49,118 nt of DNA from an uncultured Pelagibacteraceae bacterium. GTDB lineage: Bacteria > Pseudomonadota > Alphaproteobacteria > Pelagibacterales > Pelagibacteraceae. This document shows positions 37,002 through 44,377 of the stretch, one piece after another; positions within the stretch are counted from its first letter, which is position 1, and each line of letters begins with the position of its first letter. The stretch spans positions 1 to 49,118 of the forward strand of contig CACAKN010000007.1 in assembly GCA_902533075.1 (NCBI GenBank), read 5' to 3'. The position numbers and the translations under genes are program-made. Under the pieces are notes generated by a model. It did no database searches. It was not told where the DNA came from and saw only the letters and a program-made list of their open reading frames with translations.

Positions 37002-37003
37002 AA

Positions 37004-37528
37004 CTAATCATCTGCGTGGACTTTTTCATTTTGCTCATGTTTTTCTTGAGCAGCAATTGTATATTTTGCCACTGGTCTAGCCATTAATCTTTTTAGCCCA
37101 ATTGGTTCAGCTGTATCCAAACAATAGCCATAAGTATCATCTTTTATTCTCATTAGTGCTTTATCAATTTCTGAAATTAATTTAATTTGTCTATTTATTG
37201 CTTTCATTTCAACATTTTTATCAGTGTATGAACTAGCTTGATCAATTATATCTGCTGAAATACTATTATCGTCCATACTTCCATTGTACAAAGCTTCATT
37301 ATTAGCTCTGACTAATTCTTTTTTCCACTCTTGTAATTTCATTCTAAAAAAAACTTTATGTTTTTCACACATATATTTCTCTGTGTCTTTAGGGATATAA
37401 GTTTTTGAAATTTTTATTGGACCTTTGTTTACTTCTTTAAGTTTGCTAATTACTTTTGCTTTAGAATTACTAGCGGTTTTACTTTTAGTTTTTGTAACTT
37501 TTTTTTTTACTTTGCTGGATTTAGGCAT
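37004..37528 (-). CDS. dksA: DksA/TraR-family transcription factor, zinc ligands lost
   Basis: RNA polymerase secondary-channel regulator that works with ppGpp. 174 residues from ATG 37528 (MPKSSKVKKK); an upstream start at 37582 would run through the promoter. The N-terminus is a Lys/Ser/Thr-rich tail of about 35 residues. A coiled coil follows with tip motif DIIDQAS (the DxxDxA pair). The C-terminal globular part reads YGYCLDTAEPIGLKRLMARP...: only one of four zinc cysteines remains, as in many alphaproteobacterial DksA proteins. Two small ORFs follow in tight coupling. Confidence 0.92.
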   Translation of the reverse strand: MPKSSKVKKKVTKTKSKTASNSKAKVISKLKEVNKGPIKISKTYIPKDTEKYMCEKHKVFFRMKLQEWKKELVRANNEALYNGSMDDNSISADIIDQASSYTDKNVEMKAINRQIKLISEIDKALMRIKDDTYGYCLDTAEPIGLKRLMARPVAKYTIAAQEKHEQNEKVHADD

Positions 37529-37550
37529 ATTTTCAAATTGAATTCGACGG

Positions 37551-37578
37551 AGTATATTCAGCAAATTATGGGTGTCAA
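37551..37578 (-). promoter_or_regulatory. Near-consensus promoter of dksA
   Basis: On the minus strand TTGACA (37578-37573) and TATACT (37556-37551) are 16 bases apart, ending 22 bases before the dksA ATG. A perfect -35 and a five-of-six -10 make this the best sigma70-type promoter seen here. It also supports ATG 37528 as the dksA start. Confidence 0.75.
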
Positions 37579-37607
37579 GCAAGGTTAATTATTGTAAATA
37601 ATAAACA

Positions 37608-38930
37608 ATGAATGTTTTAAATAGAAATATTAACAACATATTTTTCATTTTTGCTCTTTCTCATTTAATAATGTGGACACTTGTCCCTACAATTACAAAT
37701 AAAAATTTACCTTTAGATGTTATTGAAGCTCTTGCTTGGGGAAGTAATTTAGATTGGGGATTTAATAAGCATCCACCAGGCAGTGCATTTTTTACTGAAG
37801 TTTTTTTTCAAATATTTGGCGCTCAAGATTGGGCATATTATTTATTAAGCTCTATTTTTGTTATCATTGCTTTTTATTTTGTATTTAAAGTTGCTCATGA
37901 AGTTTTAGGAAATATCAAATTGAGTTTAATTTCTGTTTTTTTACTTGAATCAATCTATTTTTACAATTTTACTACTCCTGAATTTAATGTGAACATTAGC
38001 CAACTTCCATTTTGGTCATTAGTTGTTTATTATTCGTGGAAAATTTACGACAAGAAAGAGATAAAATTTATCGATTGTTTTTTAATTGGTTTTTTCGCAG
38101 CAATAGGCTTTTTATCTAAATATCTTTTTGTTTATCTCTTATTATCAATTTGTTTATTATTTATTTATTTAATTTTTGTTAAAAATAAAAAAAAGTTTGA
38201 TTTTAAGTACATAATTACATTGGAGGTATTTATTGTCATGTTAGTACCTCATTTTATTTGGCTTTATAATAATGAATTTGTAACAATTACTTATGGCTTG
38301 AAAAGGACTGGTTTTGAGGACTCAGGCTTTTTGAGTCATTTGCAATATCCAATTATCTTTTTGTCAAAACAATTAGGTATACTTACACCTTTCTTCTTAT
38401 TGATTTGGTTATTAGTGAAAAAAATTAAATTTAGATATAATTTTAAAGATAGAAAATTAATTTTTTTAATATTTGTCAATTTAATTCCAATTTTTTTTAT
38501 CTTAGTTACTTCAATAATTACAGGATCAAAAATTAGAACAATGTGGATGACTCCTTTTTATTTATTTTTTGGAGTGTTATTTGTTTATCTACTTAAATCT
38601 CAAATAAACTTAAAAAAAATAAATTCTTTTTTATATGCTTTTTTGTTTCTATTTTTTTTATCACCAATACTTTATTCTTACATTTCAATCTCACAAACTG
38701 AGAAACGAACCGATTACCCTGGCAAAGAAATAGCCGCCAAAGTCCAGATTGTCTGGGATCAAGACTTTGATAAAGAAATTGAATTTGTAACAGGTGATGA
38801 ATGGAAAGCAGGAAATCTCTCTTACCATTTGAAGTCAAGACCTAAATGGGAAGGATTTACTAATAATAAAATCTTAAATAATGCTTCACAATTTATTTGC
38901 GTCGATGATGTTTGTTTGGGAAGATACTAA
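37608..38930 (+). CDS. GT39/ArnT-like membrane glycosyltransferase
   Basis: A 440-residue polytopic membrane protein with about ten hydrophobic segments. The first periplasmic loop reads DVIEALAWGSNLDWGFNKHPPG, with acidic and HPP residues typical of the dolichyl-phosphomannose mannosyltransferase/ArnT superfamily, which use polyprenyl-phosphate sugars. The C-terminal 90 residues form a soluble domain. Acceptor unknown; lipid A, polysaccharide or protein are all possible. The next gene is a GT2 enzyme, which often makes the polyprenyl-phosphate sugar for such transferases. Confidence 0.82.
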   Translation: MNVLNRNINNIFFIFALSHLIMWTLVPTITNKNLPLDVIEALAWGSNLDWGFNKHPPGSAFFTEVFFQIFGAQDWAYYLLSSIFVIIAFYFVFKVAHEVLGNIKLSLISVFLLESIYFYNFTTPEFNVNISQLPFWSLVVYYSWKIYDKKEIKFIDCFLIGFFAAIGFLSKYLFVYLLLSICLLFIYLIFVKNKKKFDFKYIITLEVFIVMLVPHFIWLYNNEFVTITYGLKRTGFEDSGFLSHLQYPIIFLSKQLGILTPFFLLIWLLVKKIKFRYNFKDRKLIFLIFVNLIPIFFILVTSIITGSKIRTMWMTPFYLFFGVLFVYLLKSQINLKKINSFLYAFLFLFFLSPILYSYISISQTEKRTDYPGKEIAAKVQIVWDQDFDKEIEFVTGDEWKAGNLSYHLKSRPKWEGFTNNKILNNASQFICVDDVCLGRY

Positions 38931-38947
38931 GATTTATAATTTCTTTT

Positions 38948-39817
38948 ATGAAGATTAAAATCTTAATTCCAGTTTATAATGATTGGCAATCTGTTTTAAA
39001 ATTGATTGACGAAATAAACAATTTATCAATTAACTCAAATTTTCAAATTTCTGTTATTATTGTAAATGATGCTTCAAATCATGATCGCCCAGAAGTAGAA
39101 AGAACTTTAGAAAATATTGAGTCTATAAAGATTTTAAATATGAAAAAAAATCAAGGGCATGCTAGATGTATTGCGACTGGGCTGAAGTATATTAATCAAA
39201 AAGAGAATTTTGATTACGTTATACCAATGGATGGTGATGGTGAGGATAGACCTGAAGAAATTTTACAATTTTTAGGTAAAATAGAAAATTCTAATGATAA
39301 AGCTATAGTTGGTGAAAGAGTTAAAAGATCTGAGGATTTTATATTTAAAATTTGTTATCAATTACATAAATTAATTACTTTTACGTTTACAGGTAATTCA
39401 ATTAAATTTGGAAATTTTACTTGTTTACCAAAAAGTATTGTTGAAAAAATGGTCAATGAAAAAGCTACTTGGAATAGTTTTTCGGGATCATTAAAAAAAA
39501 TTGGTAATGATTTAATTTCAATTAATTCTATTAGAGGTGCAAGATATTTTGGACCGTCTAAAATGAGTTTTTATAACTTATTAAAGCACTCACTTTCTAT
39601 TATAAGTGTTTTCAGAAAGATTTTTTTAATTCGATCTTCATTATTTATAATTTTGTATATCCTATTTATTAAGAGTAATGCATCTATAATAACAGCAATC
39701 CCATTAATATTATTATTAATAGCAGTATATTCAATTTCTAATTTAGCTTTGAGAGAAAATATGGATGAATTTGATAAAGCTCTAGAAAACATAAATAATA
39801 TTGAAAATATAAAATAA
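38948..39817 (+). CDS. GT2 family glycosyltransferase (polyprenyl-phosphate sugar synthase-like)
   Basis: A 289-residue GT-A enzyme from ATG 38948 (MKIKILIPVYNDW); the upstream ATG at 38912 would overlap the preceding gene. Visible: ILIPVYNDWQSVLKLIDEI, VIIVNDASN, KNQGHARCIATGLKYI, and the metal site MDGDGEDRPEEI. The C-terminal part has two hydrophobic helices (about 220-265). This fits enzymes that load a sugar onto polyprenyl phosphate at the membrane, consistent with the GT39-like gene just upstream (17-base gap). Confidence 0.85.
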   Translation: MKIKILIPVYNDWQSVLKLIDEINNLSINSNFQISVIIVNDASNHDRPEVERTLENIESIKILNMKKNQGHARCIATGLKYINQKENFDYVIPMDGDGEDRPEEILQFLGKIENSNDKAIVGERVKRSEDFIFKICYQLHKLITFTFTGNSIKFGNFTCLPKSIVEKMVNEKATWNSFSGSLKKIGNDLISINSIRGARYFGPSKMSFYNLLKHSLSIISVFRKIFLIRSSLFIILYILFIKSNASIITAIPLILLLIAVYSISNLALRENMDEFDKALENINNIENIK

Positions 39818-39870
39818 AAGAAATGCTGGTACGTCCTCTTGGACAGTTGTTGAACCAAGATGTCATTTCA

Positions 39871-41151
39871 CTAAGTAGCTCTAATCGTTGGTAAACAATA
39901 AAAATCAGCTGTATCTATTTTAGAAGAATATTGTCTTCTCATATTCCATTTTTTATGAACCCCTGCACTTGCAAGACTTAAAGTAGATCTTCCATATCTA
40001 TAATTAGTGTTATCAATTGATTTCATTAAACTATTTATTTTTTCATCTTTTTCAGATGAAAATAAATTTTTCCTTTCATGATCATTACGTAGTCCTGTAA
40101 GCATAACACCTGCCTTTTGATAACGATATCCATCTTTAAAAATATTTTCTAAAATTGATACTGCAGCCTTTACAGTCTCAATACTATTGTTTGTTGCAAT
40201 GGGAAAATCAACTGTTTTTACATTTGAATAGTAGCCATAGTTTCTCTGAAAAGGACTTGTTCTAACAAAGACCGTAATTGCTTTCGCAACTAAAGACTCT
40301 GATCTAATTTTTTCAGATGCATTTAAACAATAGTTTGCAACTGCTTCCTTTAATTCTCGAAACTTTTCAATTCTTTTTCCGAACGATCTTGAAACAACAC
40401 AACTTTTTCTTTTTGTTTGTGTTGTTTCTAAATTGATACAAGGAATTCCTCTAAGCTCCATTGCAGTTCTTGAACTTAAAACATTAGAACATTTTTTGAT
40501 CCACGTATTAGATTTATTTTTAAGTTGTTTAGCGTTATAAATTCCATTTTTTTGATAGAACTTAGTAAGTTGTCTACCAATACCCCATACATCACTAATT
40601 TCAACTTTTTCTAAAATTGGATCTAAGTTTTCTATACCAATTAAACTAGTAACACCTGATTGCTTTTTTTTTGCAATATGATTTGCAACTTTACTTAAAG
40701 TTTTGGTTTTAGCGATACCAATACTAGTTGGAATACCAGTCCATTGCAAAACTGTTTCTCTAATTTCTTTTCCAACTTTTTCAACTTCTGAATCTGGAAA
40801 ATTAGATAAATCTATGAATGCTTCATCAATCGAATATACTTCTATTTCTGTATTGAATCTTTTAAGAGTTCTCATTACTCTTCTAGATAAATCTCCATAT
40901 AAAGAATAATTTGAAGAAAAAACCTCAACGTTGTTTTTGATGATAATATCTTTTCCTTTAAAATAAGGCTCACCCATTTTAATTCCCAAAGCTTTTGCTT
41001 CATTAGATCTAGAAATAATACAGCCATCATTATTGGACAAAACAACAACAGGTTTTTTTCTTATTCTTGGATTGAATAATCTTTCACAAGAAACATAGAA
41101 AGAATTACAGTCAACTAAAGCTATCTTTTTAGTACGTTGAATGGATGACAT
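39871..41151 (-). CDS. umuC: DNA polymerase V subunit UmuC
   Basis: Y-family error-prone polymerase for translesion synthesis. 426 residues. Motifs: ALVDCNSFYVSCERLF with the first catalytic Asp, VVVLSNNDGCIISRS, YSIDEAFIDLS with the catalytic Asp-Glu pair near residue 105, GIGRQLTKFYQKNGI (helix-hairpin-helix), and a C-terminal little-finger domain. The ELRGIPC and YQKAGVMLTGL segments are UmuC-specific. It overlaps umuD by 23 bases. It is a polymerase V subunit rather than DinB because of the adjacent umuD. Confidence 0.95.
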   Translation of the reverse strand: MSSIQRTKKIALVDCNSFYVSCERLFNPRIRKKPVVVLSNNDGCIISRSNEAKALGIKMGEPYFKGKDIIIKNNVEVFSSNYSLYGDLSRRVMRTLKRFNTEIEVYSIDEAFIDLSNFPDSEVEKVGKEIRETVLQWTGIPTSIGIAKTKTLSKVANHIAKKKQSGVTSLIGIENLDPILEKVEISDVWGIGRQLTKFYQKNGIYNAKQLKNKSNTWIKKCSNVLSSRTAMELRGIPCINLETTQTKRKSCVVSRSFGKRIEKFRELKEAVANYCLNASEKIRSESLVAKAITVFVRTSPFQRNYGYYSNVKTVDFPIATNNSIETVKAAVSILENIFKDGYRYQKAGVMLTGLRNDHERKNLFSSEKDEKINSLMKSIDNTNYRYGRSTLSLASAGVHKKWNMRRQYSSKIDTADFYCLPTIRAT

Positions 41152-41524
41152 AAGTTACAACTCCCCAAATAAAAATATCTTCTTCTTCATTAAGTAAAAT
41201 TCTATTAGAAAAATCTTTAGATCCTGATGTTAGAAATTTTTTATCTCTTTCTTGAACTAAAGTTTTAACTACAAGCTCATCATGAACATTTGCTATAACT
41301 GTTGAAAAGTTTTTTGGCTTTAAACTTTTATCAACAACCAATAAATCTCCATCATTAATCCCAACATCCACCATGGATTTTCCTTGCACCCTGATGATGA
41401 AAGTTGCTGGAACATTTTTGATTAAATGCATGTTCAGATCAATATCTTCTTCGATGTAATCAGTGGCAGGTGAGGGAAAACCAGCACCAGCTTTATGCAG
41501 ATAATATGGAATAGTTAGTTTCAT
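41129..41524 (-). CDS. umuD: SOS mutagenesis protein UmuD
   Basis: LexA-like S24 protease domain protein that self-cleaves on RecA filaments to give UmuD'. 131 residues, about eight shorter than E. coli UmuD. The expected cleavage bond Ala14-Gly15 lies in KAGAGFPSPA, the catalytic Ser50 in QGKSMVDVG and Lys87 in ELVVKTL. All three are ten below the E. coli numbers (24/25, 60, 97), so the spacing is intact. The upstream promoter carries an SOS box. Confidence 0.95.
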   Translation of the reverse strand: MKLTIPYYLHKAGAGFPSPATDYIEEDIDLNMHLIKNVPATFIIRVQGKSMVDVGINDGDLLVVDKSLKPKNFSTVIANVHDELVVKTLVQERDKKFLTSGSKDFSNRILLNEEEDIFIWGVVTYVIHSTY

Positions 41525-41539
41525 GTTCTTGCTTTGTTC
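41525..41539 (-). promoter_or_regulatory. LexA SOS box of umuDC
   Basis: GTTC-N7-GTTC (GAAC-N7-GAAC on the coding strand), the alphaproteobacterial LexA operator consensus, with perfect half-sites. It directly abuts the umuD ATG, between the -10 and the start codon. No lexA gene is in this window. Confidence 0.8.
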
Positions 41540-41542
41540 TAA

Positions 41543-41571
41543 TTTATAGAGTATTTATACGACGCACGCAA
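41543..41571 (-). promoter_or_regulatory. Candidate umuDC promoter
   Basis: Minus strand TTGCGT (41571-41566) and TATAAA (41548-41543) are 17 bases apart, with the SOS box immediately downstream covering the likely start site. The leader would be very short. Confidence 0.6.
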
Positions 41572-41595
41572 GAGGTTGTATTTTGAGTCCGTAAT

Positions 41596-41616
41596 TGAAT
41601 CAAAAGTGAATCAAAA
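41596..41616 (+). repeat. Tandem TGAATCAAAA repeat, 11-bp period
   Basis: TGAATCAAAA occurs at 41596-41605 and 41607-41616, one helical turn apart. A degenerate third copy, TGAACATCAAAA, is at 41619-41630. The pair sits just upstream of the proposed -35 of the GFA gene, a typical activator position; function is inferred. Confidence 0.6.
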
Positions 41617-41618
41617 CG

Positions 41619-41646
41619 TGAACATCAAAACCACATTTTGTATACT
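41619..41646 (+). promoter_or_regulatory. Candidate promoter of the GFA operon
   Basis: TGAACA (41619-41624) and TATACT (41641-41646) are 16 bases apart. The -10 is good and the -35 weak, which would fit activation through the repeats just upstream. Confidence 0.45.
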
Positions 41647-41655
41647 TGTGGATAA
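41647..41655 (-). promoter_or_regulatory. Perfect DnaA-box sequence
   Basis: TGTGGATAA on the plus strand is TTATCCACA on the minus strand, the exact E. coli DnaA box. It immediately follows the proposed -10 of the GFA gene. One 9-mer can occur by chance in a 49-kb AT-rich window. Confidence 0.5.
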
Positions 41656-41684
41656 CTTCAACCAAGGATAGTTTAAATTAGCAA

Positions 41685-42047
41685 ATGAAAAAACTGATTT
41701 GTCATTGTGGAGCTGTAGAGGCAGAAATTAATTTAGATGGAGATTTAGCTAAAGTAATAAAATGTAATTGTTCTATATGTAAAAGAAAAGGGGCAATTAT
41801 GTCGATGGTAAAAAATGAAGATTTTAAAATTGTAAAAGGGGAAGATAAATTAAAACTTTATCAATTTCATTCTAAGGTTGCTAAACATTACTTCTGTTCT
41901 GATTGTGGAATTTACACTCATCACAATCCACGAATTAATCCAGCAATGACAGGATTTAATGTTGGATGTATTGATGAAATAAATACTTTTGATATGAAAG
42001 AAGTTCCAGTAAACGACGGTCAAAATCATCCTTTAGATAAAAAATAA
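41685..42047 (+). CDS. GFA-domain (Gfa/CENP-V-like) zinc protein
   Basis: A 120-residue protein of the glutathione-dependent formaldehyde-activating (GFA/CENP-V) fold. Zinc ligands: CHCGAVE near the N-terminus, the structural CNCSIC site (about 29-34), and CSDCGIYTHH near residue 68. Members named GFA were first linked to formaldehyde-glutathione adducts, but most have no proven reaction. It starts a run with the glycerate kinase-like gene (five-base gap) and tolC. Confidence 0.85.
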   Translation: MKKLICHCGAVEAEINLDGDLAKVIKCNCSICKRKGAIMSMVKNEDFKIVKGEDKLKLYQFHSKVAKHYFCSDCGIYTHHNPRINPAMTGFNVGCIDEINTFDMKEVPVNDGQNHPLDKK

Positions 42048-42052
42048 TTTTC

Positions 42053-42976
42053 ATGCAACAATTTAGTTTATGCTTTGGTAGGGTAAAAAAAGATTGTTTA
42101 AAGTTTATTAAATCTCAAGAGACAAAAGCCGATAAATTTAAGAATAAAGAGAAAATGATTAAGTCTTTTTTAATTCCACTATGTTTTTGGATAAGTAAAA
42201 AAGCTGATAAAAAAAGACCATATTTTGTAGGTCTGGCAGGAGGTCAAGGTACAGGAAAAACTACAATTAGCTCTTTAATCAGAATTATCTTGACTAAATA
42301 CTTTAAATTGAATGTTTTTAGGATTTCAATAGATGACTTTTATAAAACTAGGAAAGAAAGAATAAGTTTATCAAAAAGAGTTCATCCTATGCTTCTAACG
42401 AGGGGAGTACCTGGGACTCATGACATTAATATGATGCTGAATTTCTTTAGAAAGTCGAAAAGTAAGAAATTCAATAGATTAAAATTACCAACATTTAATA
42501 AAGCTATTGATGATAGGTATAATAAAAAAAAATGGTATGATTTAAAAAAGAGACCAGATGTAATTATTTTTGAAGGATGGTGTGTTGGTGCAAAATCAGA
42601 AAAAAATAATAGTTTAAAGAAAACAATTAATTCATTGGAAAAGGCAAAAGATCAAAAACAGATTTGGAGAAAATATGTTAACCACCAATTGAAATCAAAG
42701 TACAAAAACTTATATTCACAATTAAATTGTTTAATTTATTTAAAAGCAAAAAATTTTAGTTTGTTACAAAAATGGAGATTAAAACAAGAAAGAAAACTTT
42801 GGATTAGAAGTAAAGTAAGATCAAAAGTAATGAGTAGGGGAGATGTATTAAATTTTATGCAAACTTATCAAAGAATTACACAAAACATGTTTAGATATAT
42901 GCCTAAATATGCTTCAGTTATATTCAATTTAAATAGTAACCATCAAATTAAATCTGCTGTATATAAAAAGATATGA
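42053..42976 (+). CDS. D-glycerate 3-kinase-like P-loop kinase
   Basis: A 307-residue P-loop kinase of the phosphoribulokinase/uridine-kinase superfamily. Walker A is LAGGQGTGKTT (residues 61-71). SIDDFYKTRKER, HPMLLTRGVPGTHD and VIIFEGWCVG match plant-type D-glycerate 3-kinase (GLYK) and related bacterial and yeast proteins. The predicted reaction is ATP-dependent conversion of D-glycerate to 3-phosphoglycerate, linking glycolate/glyoxylate use to central metabolism. No other glycerate genes are adjacent, so this rests on motifs. It overlaps tolC by four bases (ATGA). Confidence 0.78.
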   Translation: MQQFSLCFGRVKKDCLKFIKSQETKADKFKNKEKMIKSFLIPLCFWISKKADKKRPYFVGLAGGQGTGKTTISSLIRIILTKYFKLNVFRISIDDFYKTRKERISLSKRVHPMLLTRGVPGTHDINMMLNFFRKSKSKKFNRLKLPTFNKAIDDRYNKKKWYDLKKRPDVIIFEGWCVGAKSEKNNSLKKTINSLEKAKDQKQIWRKYVNHQLKSKYKNLYSQLNCLIYLKAKNFSLLQKWRLKQERKLWIRSKVRSKVMSRGDVLNFMQTYQRITQNMFRYMPKYASVIFNLNSNHQIKSAVYKKI

Positions 42977-44268
42977 TTAAGATTTTATTTATATTTATAA
43001 ATTTTTTATTTTTATTTAACAATGTTAATGCTGAAACTTTCACTGTTGCACTTCAAAAAGCCTTTAATAACAACCCAGAATTAAATGCTGAAAGAGAAAG
43101 TTTAAATATTTCAGAACAAGATTTAAAAATCTCTAAAGGCTCTTACCTACCAACGGTGACTTTAAGTGGAAGTAAAAGTGAAGAACAAACTGATAAATTA
43201 ACTAATCGTAATGGATCTAATGCATCAATTACCAATGTAGATCCAACTGTCAAATCTATAACTATAGAACAAACATTAATAGATTTTGGAAGAGGAGCAG
43301 AATATGCAAAGAGTAAAATAGGAATAGATCTAGCAAAAGCAAAATTTTTAAAAAAAGAACAAGAGATTTTATATAAATCTATTCAAGCTTACACAGGGCT
43401 AATTTCAGCCAATGAAAAACTTAAAATTAATAGATCAAATGTTAATTTATTAGATCGTCAAGTTGAAACAGATAGAATTAGACTTGAGAGAGGAAATATA
43501 TCTTTATCTGACGTTGCACAATCAGAGTCTTCTTTAGCTGGCGCTCAAGCAAAATTGATACAAGCAGAAAATGATTTTTTAACCAGTAAACTTAATTATG
43601 AAAATGTCATTGGAAAGTTATCTGATCCGGAATTATTAGATAAATCTTCTATTATAAAAGTTAAATTACCTGAAGAATTAAGTTCTGCGTTAGAAATATC
43701 AAAAAAGAGTAATCCTGATTTAATAATAGCTCAATTAGAGTATGAACAATCAAAAAAAGACACAACAAGTGCTAGATCTGATTTAGCACCATCAGCTAAA
43801 TTATCATTTGATAGATCTAAAACTGATGACTTAAGTGCTACTTATGATGAAAGAGAAAAAGATACTTTGAAGGCAACAGTTACTTGGCCCTTTTTCTCTG
43901 GTGGAAAAAATATTGCTTCTTTAAAAAAAAATCAAAGTCTTGAATTACAAAAAAATTTATTACTTGATAACATGACTACAAAAAACCAAACAGATGTTGC
44001 TAGTGCTTGGTCAAATTATCAGTCAAATAAGAGCTTGTTAAATTCAGTTAGAGCTCAAGTCAATGCTGCTGAGATTGCAAATGAAGGAATAGTAGCTGAA
44101 TATAACAGTGGTTCAGATAGGACTACTTTAGAAGTTATTCAATCGAATTCTTTATTGCTTAATGCTCAAATTTCATTAGCTGATTCTGAGAGAAATTACA
44201 TTCTCTCACAATTCAATCTTCTTAAATCTGTTGGATTATTGAATAGTGATTACTTAAAAATCAAGTAA
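42973..44268 (+). CDS. tolC: TolC family outer-membrane efflux protein
   Basis: Outer-membrane channel of tripartite efflux and type I secretion systems. 431 residues: signal peptide of about 20 residues ending NVNA, then two long coiled-coil repeats. The repeat markers are FNNNPELNAERESLNISEQ, LIDFGRGAEYAKSK, NVNLLDRQVETDRIRLERG and AQSESSLAGAQAKL in the first half, and WPFFSGGKNIASLKKNQ in the second. No adaptor or pump gene is adjacent. The ATG overlaps the kinase stop. Confidence 0.93.
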   Translation: MIKILFIFINFLFLFNNVNAETFTVALQKAFNNNPELNAERESLNISEQDLKISKGSYLPTVTLSGSKSEEQTDKLTNRNGSNASITNVDPTVKSITIEQTLIDFGRGAEYAKSKIGIDLAKAKFLKKEQEILYKSIQAYTGLISANEKLKINRSNVNLLDRQVETDRIRLERGNISLSDVAQSESSLAGAQAKLIQAENDFLTSKLNYENVIGKLSDPELLDKSSIIKVKLPEELSSALEISKKSNPDLIIAQLEYEQSKKDTTSARSDLAPSAKLSFDRSKTDDLSATYDEREKDTLKATVTWPFFSGGKNIASLKKNQSLELQKNLLLDNMTTKNQTDVASAWSNYQSNKSLLNSVRAQVNAAEIANEGIVAEYNSGSDRTTLEVIQSNSLLLNAQISLADSERNYILSQFNLLKSVGLLNSDYLKIK

Positions 44269-44302
44269 TATAAGGGTTTTTCTAGACATATTAATTTAAT
44301 CT

Positions 44303-44331
44303 TGCAAATGAGAACAAAAGTAGTACATAAT
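44303..44331 (+). promoter_or_regulatory. recA promoter
   Basis: TTGCAA (44303-44308) and CATAAT (44326-44331) are 17 bases apart, about 46 bases before the recA ATG. The SOS-like site sits within the spacer, as expected for a repressed promoter. recA also has a good ribosome-binding site, GAGG at 44368-44371. Confidence 0.65.
44312..44326 (+). promoter_or_regulatory. Imperfect SOS box at recA
   Basis: GAAC-N7-GTAC differs by one base from the alphaproteobacterial GAAC-N7-GAAC operator. It lies in the spacer between the recA -35 and -10 and overlaps the first base of the -10. Confidence 0.55.
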
Positions 44332-44377
44332 AAATTTATGATTCGAGTGTTAATAATTAATAAAAAAGAGGCTTTAA

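Noticed and set aside
39818-39870. Short inverted repeats (GTCC/GGAC, TCTTGG/CCAAGA) between GT2 and umuC
   Set aside because: Stems of four to six bases, long loop, no T tract; not a convincing terminator.
41129-41524. UmuD as a possible LexA repressor
   Set aside because: It lacks the N-terminal helix-turn-helix domain and directly precedes umuC.
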